Positions 1 to 6,155 of a stretch of 28,819 nt of DNA are shown here, one piece after another. A program made the position numbers and the translations under genes. Where the stretch lies: contig CAJLRE010000018.1 of the NCBI GenBank assembly GCA_905208975.1, positions 1-28,819 of the forward strand. The letters are read 5' to 3'. Below the pieces are notes generated by a model. It saw only the letters and a list, made by a program, of their open reading frames with translations. It ran no database searches and was not told the origin of the DNA. Positions within the stretch are counted from its first letter, which is position 1; each line of letters starts with the position of its first letter. The stretch comes from an uncultured Collinsella sp. (lineage in GTDB: Bacteria > Actinomycetota > Coriobacteriia > Coriobacteriales > Coriobacteriaceae).

Positions 1-36
1 AGGGTTTCGCCTATCTGGGGAATGGGTTGCCAGCGC

Positions 37-79
37 CCTATTCCTCAAAACTGAATAATTTTCGTTTTTGAGGAATAGG
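37..79. repeat. Palindrome copy 1 upstream of the DUF4143 ATPase gene
   Basis: The 14-bp arms CCTATTCCTCAAAA (37-50) and TTTTGAGGAATAGG (66-79) are perfectly complementary around a 15-nt AT-rich centre. The same arms recur at 124-164 and 1395-1437, so the motif brackets the ATPase gene. It could be a protein binding site, a hairpin in RNA or an element end; the sequence does not decide. Confidence 0.85.
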
Positions 80-123
80 ATTAAGGCGGCTCGGTCTTTC
101 GCGAGGTATATTCGCTATAGAGC

Positions 124-164
124 CTATTCCTCAAAACTGAAAATTTTTCAGTTTTGAGGAATAG
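124..164. repeat. Palindrome copy 2, perfect 20-bp arms, in the ATPase 5' region
   Basis: The arm CTATTCCTCAAAACTGAAAA (124-143) is followed after one base by its exact reverse complement (145-164). It ends 14 nt before the ATPase Shine-Dalgarno (179-185). In RNA it would form a long AT-rich 5'-leader hairpin; in DNA it is an operator-like dyad. It has a longer perfect stem than the copies at 37 and 1395. Confidence 0.88.
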
Positions 165-190
165 CGATAAAAGACCGCGAGGAGGCCCCG

Positions 191-1387
191 ATGAAACTCA
201 TCAATAGAACGTCATATATGGACACGTTGACGAGTCTTATTGGCGTGCCGGACATCAAGGTCATCACGGGCATCCGTCGTAGCGGTAAATCAAAATTGCT
301 CGAGGCCCTCCGCGATTACGTGGAGGCACATCTGTCCAATTCGAATGTCATCCATATCAACTACAACCTCGATGAGTTCGAGAACCTGCTCGAGTATCAC
401 GCGCTGCTCGCCTATGTAAAAGAGCATCGAGTGTCCGGCAAACAAAACTTTCTGCTTATCGATGAAGTTCAGATGTGCGACGGTTTTGAGCGTGCGATCA
501 ATAGCCTTCACGCATCCGAGCAGTACGACATATTCATTACCGGATCGAATGCCTTTTTGCTGTCGAGCGATCTGTCGACGCTCTTTACGGGGCGTACGTT
601 CGAGATCGAGGTTTTCCCATTCTCGTTTGAGGAGTATCGTCTCTATGGCGACGAGGGCGAGGTCGACCGCGACTTCGATGAGTACGCGAGAACCGGCGGT
701 ATGTCCGGCTCTTACCCTTATCCACTGCAGGAGCAGCGCTATCAATATCTCTCCAACGTCTTCAAGACGCTCATTGTGAGAGATATCGTGCAGCGGCATA
801 ACGTGAGAAACGAATCGGCGCTGCTGCGCATTGCCGATTACATGATGGACAACGTTTCCAACATTACGTCGGCACGCAACATTACTGATGCATTAAATGC
901 GGATGGGTTAAAGATTACGAACAAGACGGTCGGCACGTACATGGGGTACCTGTGCGATGCGTTTGCCTTCTATAAAGTTCGTCGGTACGACATTCGCGGC
1001 AAAAAATACCTTAAGAGCGGCGAGAAGTACTATCTGGCGGACCATGCGTTTAAATATGCGCTTCTTGGTACACGTGATATGGATTGGGGGCGCGTATACG
1101 AGAACATGGTGGCAATCGAGCTGCTGCGTCGCGGATACGAGGTATACGTCGGCGTGCTCTATAAAAAGGAAATAGACTTTGTAGCAATCAAGCGGAGCGA
1201 GAAACTCTACATTCAGGTGAGCGACGACATCAGCTCGGATAAGACATTTGAACGCGAGATTTCGCCACTGCTGAGCATTGGCGATGCGTATCCCAAGATG
1301 ATTCTCGCCCGCACGCATCACGAGGCCACGGATCGCGACGGAGTGCAGATCGTGGACCTGGCGAGGTGGTTGTGCGGCGAGGCGTAG
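191..1387 (+). CDS. AAA ATPase with DUF4143 C-terminal domain
   Basis: A 398-aa protein of the DUF4143 ATPase family, usual length about 380-450 aa. The Walker A loop GIRRSGKS lies at residues 27-34, Walker B LLIDEVQ at 88-94 (D91, E92) and a sensor-like TGSN at 117-120. The C-terminal part (about 200-398) carries EIDFVA at 327-332 and YIQVS at 340-344, the pattern of a PD-(D/E)XK-like fold; the position where nucleases usually have lysine is serine (S344), so nuclease activity is doubtful. The ATG at 191 is chosen because GAGGAGG (179-185) sits 5 nt upstream. The gene stands alone, is visibly less GC-rich than its neighbours and is bracketed by three copies of one palindrome, which suggests horizontal acquisition. 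The cellular role of this family is poorly defined; assignment to the family is firm, function is not. Confidence 0.92.
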   Translation: MKLINRTSYMDTLTSLIGVPDIKVITGIRRSGKSKLLEALRDYVEAHLSNSNVIHINYNLDEFENLLEYHALLAYVKEHRVSGKQNFLLIDEVQMCDGFERAINSLHASEQYDIFITGSNAFLLSSDLSTLFTGRTFEIEVFPFSFEEYRLYGDEGEVDRDFDEYARTGGMSGSYPYPLQEQRYQYLSNVFKTLIVRDIVQRHNVRNESALLRIADYMMDNVSNITSARNITDALNADGLKITNKTVGTYMGYLCDAFAFYKVRRYDIRGKKYLKSGEKYYLADHAFKYALLGTRDMDWGRVYENMVAIELLRRGYEVYVGVLYKKEIDFVAIKRSEKLYIQVSDDISSDKTFEREISPLLSIGDAYPKMILARTHHEATDRDGVQIVDLARWLCGEA

Positions 1388-1394
1388 CAGAAAG

Positions 1395-1437
1395 CCTATT
1401 CCTCAAAACTGAAAAAATTTCGTTTTTGAGGAATAGG
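1395..1437. repeat. Palindrome copy 3 downstream of the ATPase gene
   Basis: Arms 1395-1408 and 1424-1437 are identical to the 14-bp arms at 37-79; the centre differs slightly. It starts 8 nt after the ATPase stop and lies between two convergent genes, so it could also end transcription, although the stem is not GC-rich. Confidence 0.85.
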
Positions 1438-1492
1438 ACCGATGCATTGCTTAGTCCGCCGCTCGCGCCCGTGCTCGACTTAAGCCCCTGCC

Positions 1493-2266
1493 TTACCCCA
1501 GCTCCTGCATGCGGCGGTAGATTTCGCAGATGCCCTTGATGGTGAGTTGGCCGTCTACCACGTCGAAGGCATCGGTCGAATCGGCGACGATGCCGGCGAG
1601 ACCGCCCGTGGCGATAACGGTGGCATCCTCGCGGCCCAGCTCGCGCTTCATGCGCTCGACCAGGCCCTCGGCCATGGCAGCAGCGCCCACCACGGCGCCG
1701 ACCTTGATGCACTCCTCGGTATCGCGGCCGATGGCATGCTCGGGCGCCTCGAGCGGCACGCTGGCGAGCTTGGCGGCACGGGCGGCAAGCGCGTCCATGG
1801 AGATGCGGATGCCCGGCGCGATCGCTCCGCCAATGTAATAACCGTCCTCATCGATGACGTCGATATTGGTCGCGGTGCCAAAGTCCACCACGATTGCCGG
1901 CGCGCCGTAGAAAGTTTCGGCCGCAACGGCGTTAGCGACGCGATCGGCGCCTACGGCTTGGGGACGCGCCGCGCGCAGCTTGGTCACGGCGGCCGTCTGC
2001 GGCCCGATGACGATGGCGTCTGCGGCAATGCGGTCGGCCACGGCGTGCCACTCGCGCGAGAGCTGCGGCACCACGCCCGCAAAGGCGATCGCGTCAACCG
2101 CATCGAGCGAGAGGCCGTACATCTTAAAGAAACCCATCAGGCGCACGTGGATCTCGTCGGCGGTATAGGAGCGGTCGGTGGGCATGCGCCACGACTGCAC
2201 CAGCTCGTCTCCGTCGAACAGGCCCATGGCCGTCTGCGTGTTTCCCATATCGATAGCGAGCAGCAT
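1493..2266 (-). CDS. coaX: Type III pantothenate kinase
   Basis: Phosphorylates pantothenate to 4'-phosphopantothenate, the first step of coenzyme A synthesis, in the cytoplasm. The 257-aa length is typical for CoaX. The ASKHA-fold signatures are present: the N-terminal phosphate loop AIDMGNT (residues 4-10), GADR at 106-109 with the catalytic aspartate D108, and VDFGTATNID at 127-136, followed by GGAIAPGI (146-153). The frame stays open further upstream, but the ATG at 2266 is chosen because GGGAG lies about 7 nt before it and the protein then begins exactly at the family N-terminus; the ATG at 2287 would add seven residues. The gene is monocistronic, convergent with the ATPase gene and divergent from tRNA-fMet. 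Confidence 0.95.
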   Translation of the reverse strand: MLLAIDMGNTQTAMGLFDGDELVQSWRMPTDRSYTADEIHVRLMGFFKMYGLSLDAVDAIAFAGVVPQLSREWHAVADRIAADAIVIGPQTAAVTKLRAARPQAVGADRVANAVAAETFYGAPAIVVDFGTATNIDVIDEDGYYIGGAIAPGIRISMDALAARAAKLASVPLEAPEHAIGRDTEECIKVGAVVGAAAMAEGLVERMKRELGREDATVIATGGLAGIVADSTDAFDVVDGQLTIKGICEIYRRMQELG

Positions 2267-2302
2267 GTCTACTCCCAGTGTTGGCATAAAAGGACGCGCA
2301 CC

Positions 2303-2308
2303 ATTGTA
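2303..2308 (-). promoter_or_regulatory. Possible -10 element for coaX
   Basis: Read on the minus strand this is TACAAT, 36 nt before the coaX start codon. No convincing -35 is found 17 bp upstream in the GC-rich stretch, so the call is tentative. Confidence 0.35.
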
Positions 2309-2402
2309 TACGCGCCGTCGACGGCGCTCGGCCGCGATTCGTTTACGGTGATAGGGGCTGAGGGGTTTAAATATGAAGGAATTATGCTCTACGAGATTTT
2401 CC

Positions 2403-2431
2403 TTGCCGTTTACCGAACTCCCGCGTAATAT
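2403..2431 (+). promoter_or_regulatory. Promoter of tRNA-fMet
   Basis: TTGCCG (2403-2408) and TAATAT (2426-2431) are separated by exactly 17 bp, a good sigma-70-type match. Transcription would begin near 2438, leaving a short leader of about 25 nt before the tRNA. Confidence 0.6.
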
Positions 2432-2462
2432 TCTTTCTTGCGCACATGAGGCGCCCAGACAT

Positions 2463-2539
2463 TGCGGGGTGGAGCAGTCTGGTAGCTCGCCGGGCTCATA
2501 ACCCGGAGGTCGTAGGTTCAAATCCTGCCCCCGCGACCA
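2463..2539 (+). tRNA. Initiator tRNA-fMet (CAT)
   Basis: A 77-nt cloverleaf with encoded CCA (2537-2539). The anticodon CAT is at 2497-2499. The anticodon stem has three consecutive G:C pairs (GGG 2492-2494 with CCC), the hallmark of the initiator rather than the elongator methionine tRNA. The D arm (GAGC/GCTC) and T arm (GTAGG/CCTGC, one G-U) fold normally. The acceptor begins T-GCGGGG and ends CCCCGC-G, giving a U1:G72 wobble where E. coli has the C1:A72 mismatch; a weak first pair is an initiator feature. The gene is alone, with its own promoter and terminator. Confidence 0.97.
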
Positions 2540-2548
2540 AGAACTTGC

Positions 2549-2578
2549 AGCTCGTCGGCCTAGCCGGCGAGCTTTTTT
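2549..2578 (+). terminator. Intrinsic terminator after tRNA-fMet
   Basis: An 11-bp stem (2549-2559 with 2563-2573, one G-U pair) with a CTA loop, followed by six T residues (2573-2578). It begins 10 nt after the tRNA. Confidence 0.9.
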
Positions 2579-2628
2579 GTTATTCCGGGACCGTGTTTTC
2601 GGTCCAATTCCCAACCTCTCAATCAAAG

Positions 2629-2685
2629 ATCTCGATCTGTAACATCTAGACCCGATTTGGGCGGCTAGATGTTACAGATCGAGAT
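2629..2685. repeat. Hairpin repeat unit 1 of 3
   Basis: A perfect 21-bp inverted repeat (2629-2649 with 2665-2685) around a 15-nt loop containing CCCGATTTGGG. It is the first of three tandem units with a period of about 80 bp in the gap between tRNA-fMet and the enoate reductase gene. Confidence 0.88.
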
Positions 2686-2710
2686 ATACCGGTGGATTGG
2701 GTCCCGTTTG

Positions 2711-2765
2711 TCTAAATCTATAACACGAGGGACGGATTTCGCCGAGTTGTTGTTATAGATTGAGA
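2711..2765. repeat. Hairpin repeat unit 2 of 3
   Basis: Arms 2711-2725 and 2751-2765 pair with one mismatch. Against unit 1 the stem changes CTGTAA to CTATAA on one side and TTACAG to TTATAG on the other, so pairing is kept by a compensatory change. The centre keeps GGATTTCGCCG, close to the loop of units 1 and 3. The linker TCCCGTTTG precedes both this unit and unit 3 at exactly 80-bp spacing. Confidence 0.82.
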
Positions 2766-2790
2766 TTTTCTAGCAGGCGGGTCCCGTTTG

Positions 2791-2845
2791 TCTCGATCTG
2801 TAACAGTAAGACCCGATTTTGCCGCGTAACTGTTACAGATTGAGA
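2791..2845. repeat. Hairpin repeat unit 3 of 3
   Basis: Arms 2791-2807 and 2829-2845 pair over 17 bp with one G-U wobble; the centre carries ACCCGATTTTGCCG. The tip of the stem reads CAGT/ACTG where unit 1 has CATCTAG/CTAGATG, another paired difference. It ends about 150 nt before the enoate reductase start. Confidence 0.85.
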
Positions 2846-2910
2846 TAAACCGACGGGCCGCCCCGCCCATCCCCATCCACCCGCCGCCACCTGATATTCG
2901 CCGATTTCCG

Positions 2911-2940
2911 TTGCGCCACTGTGCTCCCATGCCATATCCT
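2911..2940 (+). promoter_or_regulatory. Possible promoter of the enoate reductase gene
   Basis: TTGCGC (2911-2916) and TATCCT (2935-2940) are 18 bp apart, giving a start near 2947 and a leader of about 45 nt. Both boxes are imperfect, so this is a candidate only. Confidence 0.38.
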
Positions 2941-2992
2941 CTAGACAACTACGCGGCATCATCGCCGCCGCGCCTACAAGAGAGGAATGTCC

Positions 2993-5023
2993 ATGACCAC
3001 ACCTGCGTCTAAGCTGCTTCAGCCCATTACGGTTGGCCCCCTTGAGCTCAAAAACCGCATTATGTTCCCGCCGCTTACCACCGGCTACGAGGAGCGCGAC
3101 GGTTCCATCGGCGAGCGCAGCCTGGCCTTTTACGAGCGCCTGGCCCGTGGCGGCGTGAGCTACATCGTCATCGGCGACGTCGCTCCCGTTATGACCGCGA
3201 GCCCCACGCCCAAGCTGGCGACCGATGCCCAGATCCCCACGTTTAAGGCGCTGGCCGACGCCGTCCACAAGCACGGTGCCAAGGTCGCGCTGCAGCTGTT
3301 CCATCCCGAGTACGACGTGCCCGGTGTCGGCCGCATGGTCATGGGTTCCATGGCCGCCGCCAAGGCCGCGCAGGAGGCCAAGGCCGCCGGCGACGAGGAG
3401 ACCTTTGCCGCCAAGATGGCCGAGTCCAACGAGATCCGCAAGCAGGCCTACGCCAAACTGCACCACGACATGCAGCACTTTGTGAACGAGGCCACCGTGG
3501 AGCAGCTCACCCAGATCAAGGAGGCTATCGCCGCCTCGGCCGCCCGCGCGCAGCAGGCCGGCATCGACGCCATCGAGGTCCACGGCGACCGTCTGGTGGG
3601 TTCTCTGTGCTCGGCCATCCTCAACCAGCGCACCGACGAGTACGGCGGCTCGTTCGAGAACCGCGTTCGCTATGCGCTCGAGGTCGTCGCCGCCATTAAG
3701 GAGGCCGCGCCGCAGCTGATGGTGGAGTACAAGCTCCCCGTGATTATGGAGAACCCCGACGGCACGCCGCGCGGCAAGGGCGGCCTGCAGCCCGACGAGG
3801 CCTGTGAGTTTGCCAAGCTGCTCGAGGGCGCGGGCATCGATATGATCCAGGTCGCGCAGGCCAACCACACCGGTAACATGGGCGACACCATTCCGCCCAT
3901 GGGCGCCATGCCCTACAACTGGACGCTGCCCGTGGCCGAGCGCGTCAAGGCCCTGGTCTCTGTGCCGGTGGCAACCGTCGGCCGCGTTGTCTCGGTTGAG
4001 GCCGGCGAGAAGATCCTGGAGGACGGTTCGGCCGACATCGTCGCGTACGGCCGCTCGCTCATGTGCGACCCCGACATTGCGCTCAAGGCCGCCACGGGTG
4101 AGCCCATCCGCGAGTGCCTCAACTGCAACAAGGGTTGCGTCGATGCGATTCAAAACCGCCAGTACATCTCGTGCGTGCTCAATGCCGAGAACGGCGACGA
4201 GGCGACCATCGCTATTAAGCCGGGCGAGGGCGACAAGAAGATTGCCGTGGTGGGCGGCGGTATTGCCGGCCTGGAGGCCGCGCGCGTGGCGGCCAAGCGC
4301 GGCTACGACGTGACCGTCTACGAGGCGAGCGATCATCTGGGCGGTCAGATTGTGCTGGCGGCCGCGCCCCCGCGCAAGGACGAGATCATGCGCTCGGTCG
4401 AGTACTACGAGAAGATTCTGCCCGGCCTGGGCGTGAAGGTTGAGCTCAACCATGCCGCTAGCCCCGCGGACCTCAACGCCGCCGACGCTGCGATTGTGGC
4501 CGTGGGCGCGCACGACGTGGTCATCCCCGTTCCGGGTGCCGATTCGGACAAGGTCGTCTCGAGCTGGGACGTGCTGGCCGGCAAGGTGGAGCTCAGCGGC
4601 CGCGTCGCCGTCATTGGCGGTGGCCTGGTGGGCACCGAGACTGCCGAGCACCTGCTGCAGCACGGCTGCGAGGTGGCGATCGTGGAGATGCTCGACAAGA
4701 TTGCCGCGGGCGAGTCCGAGACCATTCTGCCGCTGATCATGAGCGATTTTGCCGCCCACAACGTGGAACAGCACGTGAAGACCCGCCTGACCGCCATTAC
4801 CGACGAGGGCGTGGAGGCCATTCGCACCACCGAGGACGGCGCCGAGGAGCCGGTGAAGATCGCCTGCGATTACGTGGTGATGGCCGTGGGCTCCAAGGCC
4901 AACGCGTTTGACCTGGACGGCGTGACGGTGCCCGTGACCTGCGTGGGCGACTGCTCGGGCGAGCGCACCGCCGACATTGCGAGCGCCATTCGCACGGCGT
5001 ATCACGCGGCCAACGAGCTGTAG
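2993..5023 (+). CDS. Old-yellow-enzyme-type NADH:flavin / enoate reductase (FMN, 4Fe-4S, FAD)
   Basis: A 676-aa flavoenzyme of the 2-enoate / 2,4-dienoyl-CoA reductase family, which reduces activated C=C bonds with NADH. Residues 1-340 form the FMN TIM barrel, including RTDEYGGSFENR near 210-222. C375, C378, C382 and C394 (C-x2-C-x3-C-x11-C) bind the 4Fe-4S cluster. IAVVGGGIAG (417-426) starts the FAD part and VAVIGGG (538-544) the NAD-binding part. The usual active-site stretch with HxxHGY reads EVHGDRLVGSL (from about 195), and there is an Ala/Lys-rich insertion near residues 115-170, so the substrate differs from classical enoates; BaiH/BaiCD-type bile acid enzymes are one relation to consider. 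The ATG at 2993 is preferred over 2987 because AGAGG (2981-2985) is then 7 nt away rather than 1. The gene is monocistronic with its own terminator. Substrate unknown. Confidence 0.9.
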   Translation: MTTPASKLLQPITVGPLELKNRIMFPPLTTGYEERDGSIGERSLAFYERLARGGVSYIVIGDVAPVMTASPTPKLATDAQIPTFKALADAVHKHGAKVALQLFHPEYDVPGVGRMVMGSMAAAKAAQEAKAAGDEETFAAKMAESNEIRKQAYAKLHHDMQHFVNEATVEQLTQIKEAIAASAARAQQAGIDAIEVHGDRLVGSLCSAILNQRTDEYGGSFENRVRYALEVVAAIKEAAPQLMVEYKLPVIMENPDGTPRGKGGLQPDEACEFAKLLEGAGIDMIQVAQANHTGNMGDTIPPMGAMPYNWTLPVAERVKALVSVPVATVGRVVSVEAGEKILEDGSADIVAYGRSLMCDPDIALKAATGEPIRECLNCNKGCVDAIQNRQYISCVLNAENGDEATIAIKPGEGDKKIAVVGGGIAGLEAARVAAKRGYDVTVYEASDHLGGQIVLAAAPPRKDEIMRSVEYYEKILPGLGVKVELNHAASPADLNAADAAIVAVGAHDVVIPVPGADSDKVVSSWDVLAGKVELSGRVAVIGGGLVGTETAEHLLQHGCEVAIVEMLDKIAAGESETILPLIMSDFAAHNVEQHVKTRLTAITDEGVEAIRTTEDGAEEPVKIACDYVVMAVGSKANAFDLDGVTVPVTCVGDCSGERTADIASAIRTAYHAANEL

Positions 5024-5098
5024 TTGAACATCGCGGCCAGGCGGGGCGGTAGCACGGATCCGCCTCGCCCGGCTGTGTCCCGTCGGGTGTCAACCGGT

Positions 5099-5134
5099 GC
5101 GGGGCCTGCAAGCGCAGCAGGCCCCGCCCTTTTT
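5099..5134 (+). terminator. Intrinsic terminator of the enoate reductase gene
   Basis: A perfect 11-bp GC-rich stem (5099-5109 with 5117-5127), 7-nt loop, then CC and a run of five T (5130-5134). It lies 75 nt after the stop codon. Confidence 0.9.
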
Positions 5135-5463
5135 GTTTTGCTTCGGTGGATGGCAATGCGCGGTAATCATGAGGAGTAAGGACGTCTACTGCCTTGCCGA
5201 TTACTCAAAATTATTGGGGGAGGGGTTAATAACTATATCCTCTATGCCAAAGGACATAAAGAGGTGTCAATTTTGTTGACAGGCGAATGACGATTGGCTG
5301 CGAGTCAGCTACCAGCGTAAATAATCGATAAAGAAATGTCGTAAATTGGTGCCAAATGCCCAGATAACGCCGCGTCTATTTTAATTAACTGCTTTGAGCA
5401 AACAGTAAAATGCTACTATCTAACTTGCACGTAAGAAAGCAGATTAACGGTTAAGGCTAAGAA
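5135..5463. other. AT-rich intergenic region without a convincing gene
   Basis: This 329-nt stretch is much richer in A+T than the rest of the window. A short dyad TGTCAA (5265-5270) / TTGACA (5276-5281) is operator-like. TACTAT at 5414-5419 is a possible -10 for the downstream gene, but no -35 is well placed. No open frame here has a good ribosome site or family resemblance. Confidence 0.5.
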
Positions 5464-5868
5464 GTGGCAGGTATGTCGGAAGCAACTAGGACTCGCACGC
5501 ATGCGCCCGAGGTTAGGCAGCGCGCCGTCGAGATCCTCCAAGAGGGGGTCGGTCATCGCGCCCTCGCCGCGGAGCTTGGCATTCCCCAGGCCACGGCTCG
5601 TCAGTGGGCCCGCGCGTATGCCGTAGGCGGTGCCGACGCCGTTCTCAACGCCGGTTCGCATCATCACACCTATTCGTACGAAGTTAAGCTCGCCGTGGTC
5701 AAGGACCGCTTGGAAAACGGCTTAACGGTTCGCGAGGCCATGATCAAGCACAAGATTCCCAGCGAGTCTTCGGTCAAGGCTTGGTGCCGCCAGTATCGCG
5801 AGAGCGGTGAGTCCGCGCTGGTTGATAAGCCGCGCGGTCGCAAGCCGCGCGTTAAAAAGGCGGAATAG
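5464..5868 (+). CDS. Small double helix-turn-helix protein, IS3 OrfA-like
   Basis: A 134-aa basic protein with two helix-turn-helix segments. The first (about 15-60) reads RALAAELGIPQATARQWARA; the second (about 70-125) contains LTVREAMIKHKIP followed by SVKAWCRQYRESG. This is the layout of IS3/IS150-family OrfA transposase subunits and related HTH_28/HTH_29 proteins. The tail is Lys/Arg-rich. GTG at 5464 is preferred because AAGG (5453-5456) lies 7 nt upstream; ATG at 5473 is possible. No OrfB, DDE domain or terminal inverted repeat follows; instead a terminator closes the gene, so it is either an orphan or a domesticated DNA-binding protein. It lies upstream of the hydrogenase operon, but a regulatory link is only a guess. 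Confidence 0.75.
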   Translation: MAGMSEATRTRTHAPEVRQRAVEILQEGVGHRALAAELGIPQATARQWARAYAVGGADAVLNAGSHHHTYSYEVKLAVVKDRLENGLTVREAMIKHKIPSESSVKAWCRQYRESGESALVDKPRGRKPRVKKAE

Positions 5869-5880
5869 CGAACGGGATGG

Positions 5881-5903
5881 TGCGCCCACAGGGGCGCATT
5901 TTT
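5881..5903 (+). terminator. Intrinsic terminator after the HTH gene
   Basis: A 7-bp GC stem TGCGCCC/GGGCGCA (5881-5887, 5892-5898) with a 4-nt loop and five T (5899-5903), starting 12 nt after the stop. The gap from here to 6155 holds no gene; TATAAC at 6110-6115 is a possible -10 for the hydrogenase operon, but no -35 is convincing. Confidence 0.88.
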
Positions 5904-6155
5904 CTTGCCGCGCCAACTTTTTGGACCGTCGTGAGCCTACTGGAACATCCTCCAAAGTGGTTAATAAACCGCGCGCAGTGGCCCGTGCGCCCGCCGCCGC
6001 GATAGGGGGAGCGTCGCCTCTCTGCTCCAAAGCGGACAGACTCGTTACCCCGTACGCCTAAAACTCCCCAGTTGACCGAAAACCCGCCGCCGCTACTCCT
6101 CAACTGAGCTATAACGTTAAACAATTGCAGCGTTTTTGCATGGGGGAGTGATGGT

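Noticed and set aside
1547..2428. Plus-strand frame overlapping coaX
   Set aside because: It is a shadow of coaX in the GC-rich frame; CoaX motifs are on the minus strand, and the composition of this frame is not protein-like.
2463..2539. Elongator tRNA-Met or tRNA-Ile2 as alternative
   Set aside because: The three consecutive G:C pairs in the anticodon stem and the weak 1:72 pair are initiator features.
2629..2845. Tandem repeats considered as a CRISPR array
   Set aside because: Only three units, each itself a long hairpin with a conserved centre, and no spacers of uniform length or cas genes.
2753..5005. Very long open frame on the minus strand opposite the enoate reductase gene
   Set aside because: It is His/Gly/Leu/Arg-rich low-complexity sequence of the kind produced by the third-position GC bias of the plus-strand gene, with no family motif and no ribosome site. 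The same holds for the minus-strand frames at 7881-9650 and 16710-18008.
5097..5279. Short open frame after the enoate reductase gene
   Set aside because: It starts inside the terminator hairpin, has no ribosome site and no recognisable features.
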